DNA of 64,000 nucleotides from Niastella koreensis GR20-10 (GTDB lineage: Bacteria > Bacteroidota > Bacteroidia > Chitinophagales > Chitinophagaceae), in the NCBI RefSeq assembly GCF_000246855.1, contig NC_016609.1:2418001-2482000 (forward strand). Reading direction: 5' to 3'. Below are positions 1 to 10,400 of this stretch, in pieces. A model generated the notes under the pieces. It did no database searches and was not told the DNA's origin. It was given only the letters and a program-made list of their open reading frames with translations. Position 1 is the stretch's first letter. The number at the start of each line of letters is the position of its first letter. Made by a program: the position numbers and the translations under genes.

Positions 1-390
1 TATACCATTTACTTACTGGGGGCGCCTGGTGATACCGCATTAGGTGAGGAAATCCGTACGGCGGGGATCCCGGCTACTGTAGTGAACCTTTGTGGTAAAC
101 TTAGTTTTTTACAATCGGCTGCTTTGATGAAAGAAGCTGCCATGAATTATGTGAATGATTCGGCGCCTATGCATTTTGCTTCGTCGGTAAATGCGCCGGT
201 AACCGCGGTGTATTGTTCAACCCTGCCTTCGTTTGGGTTTGGACCACTGTCGGACAAGCGTTTTATTGTAGAAGTACAGGAGCCATTAACTTGCCGCCCT
301 TGTGGTTTGCACGGCCGGCCCGCGTGCCCGCTGGGGCATTTCAAATGTGCCTACGGGATAACCAATGCGCAGCTGCTGAATAGTTTATAA
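1..390 (+). CDS. Glycosyltransferase family 9 (ADP-heptose:LPS heptosyltransferase-like), C-terminal part
   Basis: The reading frame is open from the first base of the window, so the start lies outside. The visible 129 residues match the C-terminal nucleotide-sugar domain of GT9 heptosyltransferases: an LLGAPGD stretch, a region naming stacked small residues, then STLPSFGFGPLSD, a signature I associate with Bacteroidota heptosyltransferases, and a Cys-rich end (CRPCGLHG, ACPLGHFKC). The family transfers heptose from ADP-heptose to the lipopolysaccharide core at the cytoplasmic face of the inner membrane. The stop is 19 bases before the cca start, so co-transcription is plausible. Confident on family; the exact acceptor cannot be told. 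Confidence 0.8.
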   Translation, partial: YTIYLLGAPGDTALGEEIRTAGIPATVVNLCGKLSFLQSAALMKEAAMNYVNDSAPMHFASSVNAPVTAVYCSTLPSFGFGPLSDKRFIVEVQEPLTCRPCGLHGRPACPLGHFKCAYGITNAQLLNSL

Positions 391-409
391 TTAATACATT
401 TGTTGTTTG

Positions 410-1957
410 ATGGATATAAAGTGCAACGATAAGGAATTGTTTGTCTTTAAGAAGATCGCTCATGCTGCCGACGAGCTGAAGATGCCTACGTACGTAATTG
501 GCGGTTTTGTGCGCGATAAATTGTTGGGCCGTCCCACCAAGGATGCTGATATTGTTTGTGTGGGTGATGGTATCCAGCTGGCGCATAAAGTGGCAGAACG
601 GTTCCAGCCCAAACCATCCGTTTCGTTCTTCAAGAATTTTGGTACCGCTCAAATAAAGCTGAAGCATTTTTACGAGGATGAACCCGGGGCTGTAGATCAC
701 AAACATATCGTGGATGTGAATGGACAGGAAGCGCAGGTGGTAATCAGTGACGCTTTGCCTGAAGAACAGGTGCATGAAAAGTCTGCACTTGAAATCGAAT
801 TCGTAGGCGCACGTAAAGAGAGTTACCGCTATCACAGCCGCAATCCCGAAGTGGTGCCCGGCACGTTAAAAGATGACCAGGACAGAAGGGATTTTACCAT
901 CAATGCCATGGCCATCTCCCTGAACGCAGATGATTATGGCAAACTCATCGATCCATTTAACGGGGTGCTCGATCTGGAGCGCAAAATCATCCAGACCCCG
1001 CTCGATCCCGGTCAAACATTCAGCGACGATCCGTTGCGTATGATGCGGGCCGTTCGGTTTGCCTCGCAATTGAATTTTACTATTGCACCGGTCACCTTTC
1101 AAAGCATCAAAGACCAGGCAGACCGCATCAGGATCATTTCACAGGAACGCATTACTGAAGAACTGAATAAGATCTTATTAAGCGCCAAACCTTCTGTTGG
1201 GCTGGATCTGTTGTACCAAAGCGGGTTGCTGCATATTATTTTTCCACAACTGGTTGATCTGGCAGGTGCTGAATACATCGATGGCCTGGGCCACAAAGAT
1301 AATTTTTACCATACTTTACAGGTAGTGGATAATATTTCAAAGCACACCAATGACCTGTGGCTGCGCTGGGCAGCTTTGTTGCACGATATTGCCAAGCCTG
1401 CCACCAAGAAGTTTGAAAAAGGCCATGGATGGACTTTTCATGGACATGAAGTAGTGGGCGGCAGAATGGTGCCTCGTTTGTTCACCCGATTAAAACTGCC
1501 GCAGAATGAAAAAATGCGTTTTGTTAAAAAGCTGGTAGAACTGCATTTACGTCCCATTAGTCTTACCAAGGAAAATATCACCGATTCTGCCATTCGCAGA
1601 TTGTTGTTCGATGCAGGTGACGATATAGATGCGTTGATGTTGTTGTGTGAAGCAGACATTACTTCAAAGAACAAACAAAAAGTGGTTCGCTACCTGGAGA
1701 ACTTTGAGCTGGTGCGCCAGCGATTGAAGGAGGTAGAAGAAAAAGACCGCATCCGTAACTGGCAACCACCCATCACCGGTGAAATTATAATGACTATCTT
1801 CGGTTTATCCCCCTGTAAAATAGTGGGTGACCTCAAAAACTGCATCCGTGAAGCCATCCTGGATGGTGAAATTGACAACTCCTACGACGCTGCATACGAT
1901 TTTATGATGAAAAAAGCAACAGAAATGGGGTTGCAGATTGTCAGGAATGAGCCTTAA
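410..1957 (+). CDS. cca: CCA tRNA nucleotidyltransferase with HD domain
   Basis: Adds or repairs the 3' CCA end of tRNA using CTP and ATP, in the cytoplasm. The N-terminal polymerase-beta-type head shows GGFVRD at residues 31-36 and the metal-binding DAD at 45-47, followed by the [10 protein letters not shown] motif that distinguishes this family. The RNA-binding middle is followed by an HD phosphohydrolase motif (LLHDIAKP, about residue 322). The 515-residue length suits HD-fused bacterial enzymes. The ATG at 410 is preferred to an in-frame TTG one codon earlier. The chain has a longer spacer between head and middle (about residues 90-150) than short CCA enzymes, which is common in Bacteroidota. 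Poly(A) polymerase activity cannot be excluded from sequence alone. Confidence 0.93.
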   Translation: MDIKCNDKELFVFKKIAHAADELKMPTYVIGGFVRDKLLGRPTKDADIVCVGDGIQLAHKVAERFQPKPSVSFFKNFGTAQIKLKHFYEDEPGAVDHKHIVDVNGQEAQVVISDALPEEQVHEKSALEIEFVGARKESYRYHSRNPEVVPGTLKDDQDRRDFTINAMAISLNADDYGKLIDPFNGVLDLERKIIQTPLDPGQTFSDDPLRMMRAVRFASQLNFTIAPVTFQSIKDQADRIRIISQERITEELNKILLSAKPSVGLDLLYQSGLLHIIFPQLVDLAGAEYIDGLGHKDNFYHTLQVVDNISKHTNDLWLRWAALLHDIAKPATKKFEKGHGWTFHGHEVVGGRMVPRLFTRLKLPQNEKMRFVKKLVELHLRPISLTKENITDSAIRRLLFDAGDDIDALMLLCEADITSKNKQKVVRYLENFELVRQRLKEVEEKDRIRNWQPPITGEIIMTIFGLSPCKIVGDLKNCIREAILDGEIDNSYDAAYDFMMKKATEMGLQIVRNEP

Positions 1958-2014
1958 ATTGCATACTTTGATAGTTGGGGAATTGGTCTTATTTTTGAAT
2001 CAGAAATATTAAGT

Positions 2015-2590
2015 ATGGCGGTTTTAAAATTCAGAATCTATTTTGAAGAAGATGACAGTATCTACCGGGATGTTGCCATAAAGCATACACAAACTTTTTT
2101 GCAACTGCACCAGGTAATACTGAAAGCGTACGAGTTTGATAACAAACATCAGGCTACATTTTACCGTAGCAATGATAACTGGCAACGCGGACGCGAGATC
2201 AGCCTGGCCCAATATGACAAGCCCTACAAGGTAGCGCCATTGCTGATGGAAAACACCGCTATTGGTACTGAGATCAAAGATCCCAACCAGAAATTTATAT
2301 ACGTTTACGATTTTGTTAAGAACTGGGGCTTTTTAGTAGAGTTGATCGGCGTATCAAAAGAAGAAAGCAGCAAGATCGATTATCCCGCTATGGTTAAATC
2401 TGAAGGGATCGCACCATCGCAATATGGCACCAAAGGTATTGCTGGCGACAAGCTCACCGAAATGGAAGAAAAATACGATTTGAAAGCCGGTACCGAAGGT
2501 TTTGGCACCGAAGGCGGTGATAGTGACGAAGATGAAGACCTGGGTGCAGGTGGTGAAGAAGCAGAAGAAGGCCAGGATGAAGAAGCGTAA
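2015..2590 (+). CDS. pRiA4b ORF-3-like protein with acidic tail
   Basis: A 191-residue soluble protein whose first 125 residues match the plasmid pRiA4b ORF-3 / IS1096 TnpR-like family, a domain of unknown biochemical role found in mobile elements and also in ordinary chromosomes. Recognisable are the FRIYFEEDDSIYRDV opening, LHQVILKAYEFDNKHQATFY, and the YVYDFVKNWGF segment. The last 30 residues are a strongly acidic Glu/Asp/Gly tail, so the C-terminus is probably disordered. It lies between cca and miaA on the same strand. No transposon ends are visible here, so it looks like a resident gene. Function is unknown. Confidence 0.75.
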   Translation: MAVLKFRIYFEEDDSIYRDVAIKHTQTFLQLHQVILKAYEFDNKHQATFYRSNDNWQRGREISLAQYDKPYKVAPLLMENTAIGTEIKDPNQKFIYVYDFVKNWGFLVELIGVSKEESSKIDYPAMVKSEGIAPSQYGTKGIAGDKLTEMEEKYDLKAGTEGFGTEGGDSDEDEDLGAGGEEAEEGQDEEA

Positions 2591-2652
2591 TATAGTTTGT
2601 TGTTTGTTGTTTAAGATTTGCCTTGGGTTCTCTACAAGCTCAGACAAATAAC

Positions 2653-3561
2653 ATGAATAAGAAAACTTGCGTTATTATAGCCGGGCCCACGGCCGTGGGC
2701 AAAACGGCTGCCGCTATTGAAGTTGCGCGCCATTTTTATACTGAGATCATCTCTGCCGACTCCCGGCAATGTTTTAAAGAAATGGATATTGGCGTGGCAA
2801 AGCCTTCCCCCGAAGAACTGAAACAGGTTCACCACTATTTTATCAACACCCATAGTATTCAGGACAACGTAAATGCCGCTGTATTTGAACAATACGCTTT
2901 ACAGGCGATTGACAACATATTTCAGCAGCATGATATAGCTGTTGTTACAGGCGGCACAGGGTTGTATATAAAAGCATTTTGTGAAGGGTTGGATGATATG
3001 CCGCCGTTGAGCCCCGAAATACGCACCGCCATCCAGGAGCAATACCAGCAACATGGAATTGCCTGGCTGCAACAGCAGGTACAGGAACAGGATCCACTGT
3101 ATTATGCCACGGGTGAAATACAAAACCCCCAACGGCTGATGCGGGCGCTGGAAGTAAAACAGGCCACGGGCCAGAGTATACGCAGCTTTCAACAACAAAA
3201 AAAAGTTACCCGCCCATTTAATATTATCAAACTGGGACTTGAATTGCCCAAACCCGAATTACATGCACGCATCAATACCCGGGTAGATGGCATGATGAAG
3301 CAGGGATTAAAAGCGGAAGCGGAAAGGTTGTATCCGTTCAGAGAATTGAATGCGTTGCAAACAGTAGGGTATAAAGAATTCTTTGATTACTTCGACGGAG
3401 AGGAAGGCGACCCGGTTGAGAAAATTAAAGTGAATACCAGGCATTATGCCAAACGACAGATGACCTGGTTTAAGAAGGATGCGGCTTTTCAATGGTTTTT
3501 ACCCGGGGCTGTGGGCGAGATGATAAGTTGGATTGATAAACGCAAGGACACCACATTATAA
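2653..3561 (+). CDS. miaA: tRNA dimethylallyltransferase
   Basis: Transfers a dimethylallyl group to N6 of A37 in tRNAs that read codons starting with U; cytoplasmic. The P-loop GPTAVGKT is at residues 11-18, followed by the ADSRQCF substrate motif and DIGVAKPSPEE, then the GGTGLYIKA segment and the tRNA-binding insertion. The end carries the VGYKEFFDYFDG and RHYAKRQMTWFK motifs typical of MiaA. The ATG at 2653 gives a normal 302-residue enzyme; the frame stays open to an upstream TTG at 2623, but that would add an unrelated leader. A strong hairpin follows directly. Confidence 0.96.
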   Translation: MNKKTCVIIAGPTAVGKTAAAIEVARHFYTEIISADSRQCFKEMDIGVAKPSPEELKQVHHYFINTHSIQDNVNAAVFEQYALQAIDNIFQQHDIAVVTGGTGLYIKAFCEGLDDMPPLSPEIRTAIQEQYQQHGIAWLQQQVQEQDPLYYATGEIQNPQRLMRALEVKQATGQSIRSFQQQKKVTRPFNIIKLGLELPKPELHARINTRVDGMMKQGLKAEAERLYPFRELNALQTVGYKEFFDYFDGEEGDPVEKIKVNTRHYAKRQMTWFKKDAAFQWFLPGAVGEMISWIDKRKDTTL

Positions 3562-3566
3562 ATCAA

Positions 3567-3598
3567 AAAGGGCGTCTCTAATAAAAGAGGCGCCCTTT
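3567..3598. terminator. Hairpin terminator between convergent genes
   Basis: AAAGGGCGTCTC at 3567-3578 pairs with GAGGCGCCCTTT at 3587-3598 around an 8-base loop, with a single G-T wobble. The outer A and T runs let it work in both directions, which suits its place between miaA (plus) and the DUF4302 gene (minus). Confidence 0.8.
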
Positions 3599-3630
3599 GT
3601 ATTGGTGTTTAGCTTAGGAAGTTCTGTTTG

Positions 3631-4977
3631 TTACATGCTCCACCTTATCCACGATTTTGCATCCAATGCACTCACCATATCATAGGAGGCGGGGCCTGTT
3701 TGCACCAGGTAATAACCGCTGGCGTTGGCAATTTGAGTTCTTATTGTTGTATTAAATATTGAGGTAGCTGCGCCAAAAGTGCCCAATACCCTAAAGATGA
3801 TCCGGCCATCTGTAGTAAAATAAGAGGTGGTAGTTGATGGCGTATATGGTGCAGGGGGGCGGGTAGTGGCAGGCCCAATTAACGAACCACCTACATTGGC
3901 GGCAAATGCATCGTATGTAGGCTGGTAATTAGCCCAAAACAGCATGTAGTAATAATTGGTAACCTTACCGGCGCCGTAAAAATCGTCTACTCCGTTTACG
4001 TGAAATGCAGAACCAGACCGGTAATAACTGTTCTGGTCGGAAGAATATTTCCAGAAACGGTAAGGCGCGGTAATATCGGTGCTGATAGATGCGATGGCGC
4101 CGGCCATGGTGCCTGCTGTTCCATTTACTTCTACCGTGGCCGTACTGGTATTTGCATCGAAAACAATTTTATTAATGCTTCTGATGGTTTGTGAACCTGC
4201 TGTGATGGGGTTCAGGAAATAAACGCCATCCAATGTAACATAATAGGGCATTGACTCAGAAGAGGCCAGTGCACCATTGCCATCGAGCCATTTGAAGAAT
4301 GCGCTTTTTGACCCGGTGCCGGGTGTAATTTCATAGGTGGTGCTGCCCAGAGTTATTTTTTTATAATAATTCAATATTCTGTCGAGCACCATGGCTTTTC
4401 TCAGTCCCTGGTTATTGAAGGCATCCATTTCGGCTTTGGTTGCCCGTACCATATAGCCCGGGCTGTGGTTGAAGTTGCCCATCAGGTGAATGGTATCGCC
4501 TAACTGACCAGGGCTTACATTATCAGCAAAGGAGAAATCGAAATCAGCCCCCCAGCCATAACCTCCGCCCTGACTGGCCACCGGACTTTTTGAAATGGCC
4601 GGGTCGGGATCACAGGGCAGGTGAATATAACCGTAGGAGTCAAATTCAATGGATGGCCGTTGCAGGGCTTTTAACCGGTATCCGCTTGTTTTGGGTACGG
4701 AAGAGGTGAGCGTATCAAAATCGGAATACATGGTCACAAAGTTGCTGTCGTTAAACTTCATGTAATACGAGAAGGCAGAGGGTACATCCACCAGCCCTTT
4801 CGAAAATACCACCACTTTCCAGCCATAAGGGGCTTTGGTGAGCACATCCTGGTATTGAGTCAGTGCTTCCGACAGCCGCTCATCGGGCGTTTTGCCCATC
4901 AGGTAGTCAGCCTTTTTCTGACAGGCGCCAACCAGCAGGGCGGCCGTTATTATAATTAAAGGCAATATTCTTTTCAT
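3631..4977 (-). CDS. DUF4302 lipoprotein of a Sus-like locus
   Basis: A 448-residue predicted lipoprotein. The leader ends at a lipobox (LLVGAC) with the acylated Cys at residue 19, and the mature part opens with the DERLSEALTQYQDVLTKAPYGWK pattern typical of DUF4302. Such proteins sit in Bacteroidota nutrient-uptake loci and are thought to be surface-exposed substrate-binding or accessory lipoproteins; the ligand is unknown. It is the last gene of the minus-strand run and starts about 23 bases after the stop of the metallohydrolase gene, consistent with one transcript. It carries no catalytic motif that I can see. Confidence 0.8.
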   Translation of the reverse strand: MKRILPLIIITAALLVGACQKKADYLMGKTPDERLSEALTQYQDVLTKAPYGWKVVVFSKGLVDVPSAFSYYMKFNDSNFVTMYSDFDTLTSSVPKTSGYRLKALQRPSIEFDSYGYIHLPCDPDPAISKSPVASQGGGYGWGADFDFSFADNVSPGQLGDTIHLMGNFNHSPGYMVRATKAEMDAFNNQGLRKAMVLDRILNYYKKITLGSTTYEITPGTGSKSAFFKWLDGNGALASSESMPYYVTLDGVYFLNPITAGSQTIRSINKIVFDANTSTATVEVNGTAGTMAGAIASISTDITAPYRFWKYSSDQNSYYRSGSAFHVNGVDDFYGAGKVTNYYYMLFWANYQPTYDAFAANVGGSLIGPATTRPPAPYTPSTTTSYFTTDGRIIFRVLGTFGAATSIFNTTIRTQIANASGYYLVQTGPASYDMVSALDAKSWIRWSM

Positions 4978-5000
4978 AATAATTTAATTGTAAGTAATGC

Positions 5001-5894
5001 TTATTGTAAATAACCCGCCAGTGCCGCCCGGCATTTAGCCTGCAGGTCGTAAAAATCAACATGCCAGGTTTTGGCGAAATAATCCACTACTATGGCTTCT
5101 TTGGCCTTAATGTTCAGGTAAGGCGTAGAAGTGGTGGCGCCGGCCTGGGAAAGCAATTTGTCGTAATTGTCGTACCCGGTAGGGCCATTGGGGCCGCCCA
5201 CCAGCATAGAGCTTATCATTTCCACAAAATCTTCTTCGGGGGCTGCCATGGCGTAGGCAGTTATAAAACCCTGGGTACGGGCGCTGGCGTCCGATACGTT
5301 AAACCAGGTGGCCGTATATCCGCCGGTGATGGTTTTGTAATTGGTAGAGAACATCACGTTCTGGTGCAAAATGTGCCCCAGCTCGTGATGAATGGTATGG
5401 ATCATTTGTTTAAAGCTGGCGCTGTCTTTCTTTAACCTGCTGAAATAATTAATCAGGTACAGCGTGATCTTGGTGCCGCCCTCGGCCTGTCCTAACGTTA
5501 TGGTGCCATTATAATCGTATTGCGGACTGCCAACCAGTACAAAGTTTTTGGGGGCGTACTGGCGCAGCAGGTCGCGGCTGCCGGTTTGCTGGATGTAGGG
5601 CGTAAACGCTACTGCCAGTAAACCCTGCAGGGAAGGAATTACCTTGGCGGTATCTGGCGGCACCAGGGTTTTATCGAGCGCCAGTTCCCAGGCATCCCAC
5701 CGGTATTTAACCGCAATATTAAAGGGAACGGTGAGGCTGTCGTAGATCCATTTATCAACGTTGGTTTTTCCCCAGGTATCACCACCCAGCCCGTAGGGCG
5801 GGGTATCCAGGCTGCCATTCTCATCCTTGCGGCACGAACTAACCAGGGTTAGCACCGTTATAACAGCCATACTTATTTTAAACAATTGGTTCAT
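5001..5894 (-). CDS. Zinc metallohydrolase lipoprotein (SusC/SusD-associated)
   Basis: A 297-residue predicted lipoprotein with the lipobox Cys at residue 21 (LVSSC). The zinc-binding motif HHELGH puts H170, E171 and H174 in an HExxH arrangement; a downstream acidic stretch (APEEDFVEMIS) is a likely place for the third ligand. This is the architecture of the substrate-import-associated zinc metallohydrolase family encoded beside SusC/SusD pairs. It may trim a peptide or protein substrate at the cell surface before import, but the substrate is not evident. It lies between SusD and the DUF4302 lipoprotein on the same strand with short gaps. Confidence 0.85.
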   Translation of the reverse strand: MNQLFKISMAVITVLTLVSSCRKDENGSLDTPPYGLGGDTWGKTNVDKWIYDSLTVPFNIAVKYRWDAWELALDKTLVPPDTAKVIPSLQGLLAVAFTPYIQQTGSRDLLRQYAPKNFVLVGSPQYDYNGTITLGQAEGGTKITLYLINYFSRLKKDSASFKQMIHTIHHELGHILHQNVMFSTNYKTITGGYTATWFNVSDASARTQGFITAYAMAAPEEDFVEMISSMLVGGPNGPTGYDNYDKLLSQAGATTSTPYLNIKAKEAIVVDYFAKTWHVDFYDLQAKCRAALAGYLQ

Positions 5895-5926
5895 TGTGTT
5901 CAGGTTTTTTTGGTTGAACGGTTCAG

Positions 5927-7408
5927 TTATCGTGGATTCAATTCCAGGCCTGCCTTTGTTACTTCCTGTGGCAACTGCAGCATTCTGCGGTTGTCGTTGG
6001 GAGGTAATGAATCTGCATCATGTTTTACGGGCAGTTGCAGCCGCAGGATATCGAACCACCTGAGCCCTTCATGTATGTAGGAAACTCTTTTGAAGAACAG
6101 GGTTGAGTTAATAAGTGCGCCGGTGGTATCGGTAGTGCCGGGTGCATAAAATGCCACTGCTTTTACCGTACTTATATTGTTGGCAGTTGTGTAATTCCGG
6201 ATGTTCCTGCTGATCCAGATGTTCAGATCGGCAACCGCCGATGCATAATTGCCTAACCGGGTATAAGCTTCCGCCCGGTTAAACAGCACCTCTTCCATAC
6301 TCAGCAGAGGAATTACATCATAGCTTTTGGTGATATCGTCCTTATTGCTTTCGTAGAATTTAGGCACGTTATAAAATTGCGGCGTGGCGCCATAGGTGTT
6401 ATAACCAATGGCAGTATACCCACCGGTAACGTTGGCGTTTTTATAAAACAGGGCATTCACTTTATTACCATATCCATACCGGTAATACGCTACATAGTTG
6501 CCCCAGATAGAGCGCACCTCGCGCAGCAGGATGTTGGCATTTTCCGAGGCTTTGGTATAAATAGCCTGCAGTCCGTAATATCCCAACGCGCTGGCGCTGT
6601 AACCAACCGGGTTACTGGTGGCAACGGTGCCATTCCAGTTGCGGATGAGGTTTACAATATTGGCGTTGCTGCCAAATACCTGGGTTGCATGTGTTATAAC
6701 CTGGTTGTAATCGCGTTTGAACAGGTAAAAGCGGGCGGCAAAAGCGTGGGCTGCCTGTTGGGTAAAATGGAACTTGGACGCATCGCCATACAGCTTGTCC
6801 TGGATCAACGGCAAACCGGCATTCAGGTCGCTTTCTATATTATCATATACCGATTGCACGGTGCCGCGGTTGTAATTTACAAACGCATGTTTTTCTACCG
6901 CCGTAACATACGGTATGCCGGGATCGTTGGCTGCTGTAGCAGGGTCGTATGCTTTGGCAAACAGGGTAACCAGCATAAAGTGTGCGTAGGCGCGGGCTAC
7001 CAGTGCTTCGCCCCGTTGCCCTTTATAATTGTTCGAGTCGGGGCCCGATGAAAATTCAAGCGCCTGGTTGGCCGCTGCAATCGCATTATAACAGGAATGG
7101 AAGTACGCTTCAGGACTATCAAAATCCTGGAACTGCACATCCTGCCACTTATAGGATTGTTGATTAACTGCGTTGGTATTCTGGTCGGCATAAAGTGTCG
7201 CATTTTCTTTATCCTCTGAATTGTCTGACATGGCTTCGGTGAAAGGCAGATAATTCATGCCGGGATAAGCAGTGGTCAGTAATTGCGATACCTGGTCGGG
7301 TGTTGTAACCACCGTCCGGTTATCCGGCAATGTTTCCAGGTATTTCTTACAACCTGCCATACCTGTAACCACACCCGCCACCAACATATATATGATATGC
7401 TTTCTCAT
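5927..7408 (-). CDS. RagB/SusD-family outer-membrane lipoprotein
   Basis: The surface lid protein that captures ligand and hands it to the SusC barrel. It has 493 residues with a lipobox ending MAGC at Cys20, then the CKKYLETLPDNRTV opening common to SusD proteins. The N-terminal TPR-like part is followed by the diagnostic C-terminal segment EGLRWFDILRLQLP and a final proline/asparagine-rich end. It sits 20 bases downstream of the SusC gene on the same strand. The protease-like neighbour suggests peptide rather than glycan uptake, but this is inference. Confidence 0.93.
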   Translation of the reverse strand: MRKHIIYMLVAGVVTGMAGCKKYLETLPDNRTVVTTPDQVSQLLTTAYPGMNYLPFTEAMSDNSEDKENATLYADQNTNAVNQQSYKWQDVQFQDFDSPEAYFHSCYNAIAAANQALEFSSGPDSNNYKGQRGEALVARAYAHFMLVTLFAKAYDPATAANDPGIPYVTAVEKHAFVNYNRGTVQSVYDNIESDLNAGLPLIQDKLYGDASKFHFTQQAAHAFAARFYLFKRDYNQVITHATQVFGSNANIVNLIRNWNGTVATSNPVGYSASALGYYGLQAIYTKASENANILLREVRSIWGNYVAYYRYGYGNKVNALFYKNANVTGGYTAIGYNTYGATPQFYNVPKFYESNKDDITKSYDVIPLLSMEEVLFNRAEAYTRLGNYASAVADLNIWISRNIRNYTTANNISTVKAVAFYAPGTTDTTGALINSTLFFKRVSYIHEGLRWFDILRLQLPVKHDADSLPPNDNRRMLQLPQEVTKAGLELNPR

Positions 7409-7428
7409 GAATAGTAAATGATTTAGGT

Positions 7429-10400
7429 TTAAAGCCCGAGTTTCAATGAAAATGTAACTTGTTTTGTAATAGGCATAGCTACCCCGCCGGTATTAAAGAA
7501 TTCAGGGTCCTGGCCATGCAGGTGGCTGTCTGAATAAATTAACCAGAGGTTGTTGCCTACTGCAGCTATGCTGGCCGATTTAAAACCGATCCTGCTTAGC
7601 ATTTTTGAGGGCAGGCTATACTGCAGGCTCACCGCTTTTAACCGGATAAACCCGCCATCGGCCACGCGCTCGTGCGAATAGTTGTAGTTGTTATAAGGGT
7701 ATTGGGTGTTGTTGATGAGATCGTTTTGTACAAACAACATGGCTACACTGGGCACGTTGGTCAGTTGTTCATCGCCAGGCAGCGTCCAGCGGCGTTTGAA
7801 TTCGCCGGGCATGGCGGCCAGGTCGCTGTAACTGGAACTGTAAACCGGCGTTAACCTGATTTTGTTACCGGCCTGATAAGTGACCAGCGCATTAACCGTA
7901 AATTGCTTAAAGCGAACGGTGTTATTGAACCCGCCGGTATACAGCGGGTCAACCGAGCCTTCGTATTTCAGGTAATCGGTATTAAGGCTTTGCAAAAACA
8001 CGTTGTAGCCGGTCTTGCCGGTTTCAGTGAAGAACTGGGGCAGCCCGTTGTAAGGGTCAAGGCCGGCATTGGCCAGGGAGTACAGACCGCGTACTGCATG
8101 TCCTTCCTTGGCGCTTCCTTCCTGTTTTACCAGGTCGAAGATCATTGGCTCGTTCTTGGCGTTGGTTACCAGGGTGGTGTTATAACCAAATACCAGCGAG
8201 CTGTTCCAGCTCCAGTTGCGTGAGCTGATGATCTTACCACCGAGGGTAACATCCACACCATGCGATTTCATGTCGGCATAGTTGGCGGTTTTAAAGGTTT
8301 CACCGCCAATGCCTGATGTTTTGATGAGGTGTATGAGATCGAAGCTGCGGCGGTTGTATAATTCAACTACTGTATACAGGCGTTCTTTCAATAAGCCCAC
8401 ATCGGCAGTAATGTTGAACTGGTATTGCTTTTCCCAGGTAAGGTCGGCGTTTTCCAGGTTCTTGATACTGATGGCCGTTTGCTGATCGCTGAGGTAATGC
8501 CGTTTGGTGATCTCTGTTTTTAAGATAGCCGTAGTGTTGGTGGCATCGCCGATGTTCGCGTTCAGGCCATAGCTCGATTTCAGGGTAAGGTGATTAATTA
8601 CGTCAACCTTTTCCATGAATTTTTCACGGTCAACGTTCCAGGAACCTGCCACCGTCCACGTGGGCAGCCAGCGTGCAGCTGGTGAAGAACCCAGCCTGTT
8701 CGACCCATCGTCGCGTACCGTACCGGAGATGGTATATTTGCCTCTATAAGTATAGGAACCGTTGGCAAAGAAGGCTATGAAACGATCGCGCTCTTTGCTC
8801 AATCCAAAATAGTCGGTTCCGGCTTCGGTTAGTTTTTTGATAAACCGGTAGTCGATGTAAGGTATGCCACCGTTTGAGTATTGGTAGCCCGCGCCAATAT
8901 CAGAAGCGAGCTGGCGATCGGCGTATTTTACTTCCTGTCCGCCCAGCAGGGTTACCAGATGCTCATCGCCGTTGAACGATTTGCGCCAGGTAAGCATATT
9001 GCGGAAGGTATAGTTCAGCAACTGCCGGTTTTTGGTTTTGTAAAAGCCACCGTAAGGCAATACCACTACAGGATACTCGCCAATAAGGGCCGGGTCGCGG
9101 TACAGGAAGGGGTTGGCATCGCGGATAACCGAGGTGGCGGCTGAACGATAGGCGCCGGCCTGGTTACTGTTTTCCATTACTTCATGTTCTTCGGTAGTTT
9201 TAGCATATCGCAGGGCGCCAATGAAATCGTAAGTAAGCGCGGGCGTTATTTTGTAGGAAAGGTTACCCTGCAACTTAAAGTCGGCTACATTCAGTTTTAT
9301 AGTATTCGATCTTATTTCATTGATGATATTGAAAGGCGTATAATCGCGGGTAAAATATTCCAGGTTCCCACTCTGATCATAAGCGGTTAATACCCGGCTG
9401 GTATTCAACGCATAGCTGAAGGGGTTCAGGTCAAAATCGCGGCTGTACTTACCTTCGGCGGGGTTGGCCTGGCGATCTTCCGAGCCGGGCGCCCGTTGCT
9501 GCCGAACAGAACCGTTCATTTGCAATCCTACCTGCAGTTTATCGTTCACCGTATAGTTGTTGCGTACGTTTACAGTATAACGCTTTACATTGTCTGCAAG
9601 CGTCCAGCCGTTATCATTGTAATAACTGGTTGAAAAATACGATTGGGATTTTTCATTACCGGTTGATACGCTTAAGGTATGTTCCTGGGTTAAAGAGTTA
9701 CGGAACAGAATGTCGAACCAGTCGGTATTGGCATTGGCATAGCGCATTAACCAGGCCTGGCGGGCTTCGGGGGTGTTCTCCACCTCAAATACGCCATCAC
9801 TGTTCGGGAACTGCACCAGGCGGGCCAGTTTACCATATACACCCGAGTTACGGGCGTTTACCAGGTCGCTGTAACGCAGCATACCCTTGCGTTCCAGTTC
9901 TGCATAAACCGACATCTGGTCGGCAGAGCTCATGATGTCGTAATTGGCGTAAGTGGGTTTTAACTGCACACCGAAATTGCCGGTATAGTTAAACACAGGC
10001 TTACCTGCTTTACCTTTTTTGGTGGTGATCACAATTACTCCATTCATTGCGCGGGCGCCGTACAGGGCTGCCGCGGCGGCATCTTTCAGGATATCGAAGG
10101 TTTCCACATCATTTACGTTAAGGCCGGCAACCGCAGAGCCGAGCATGGTGCTGGGGTCGCCGTTCGAGAGCTGATCGTTGGAGATGTTCACGATATCTTC
10201 CAGTACTACTCCGTCTATTACCCATAATGGCTTGTTGTCGCCGGTAATAGAGGTGGCGCCACGGATGCGTACTTTAGGTGCTGCACCAAAAGTGCCCGAT
10301 ACGTTTTGTACCGATACACCGGCGGCGCGGCCTTCCAGCATGCGGCTTACATCTGTAAGACCGTCAATTTTAATGTCATCGGCTTTCAGGGTAGTGGCAG

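Noticed and set aside
2015-2590. Insertion-sequence remnant
   Set aside because: The pRiA4b domain occurs in elements, but there are no inverted ends, target duplications or transposase fragments around the gene.
5061-5435. Open frame of 124 codons opposite the metallohydrolase gene
   Set aside because: It is the antisense shadow of a well-supported gene and has no family resemblance.
6036-6064. tRNA T-arm-like GGTTCGATATCC on the minus strand
   Set aside because: It is coding sequence for the SusD motif RWFDILR; no acceptor stem or anticodon arm fits around it.
6377-7051. Open frame of 224 codons opposite the SusD gene
   Set aside because: Shadow of the SusD coding strand, caused by codon bias.
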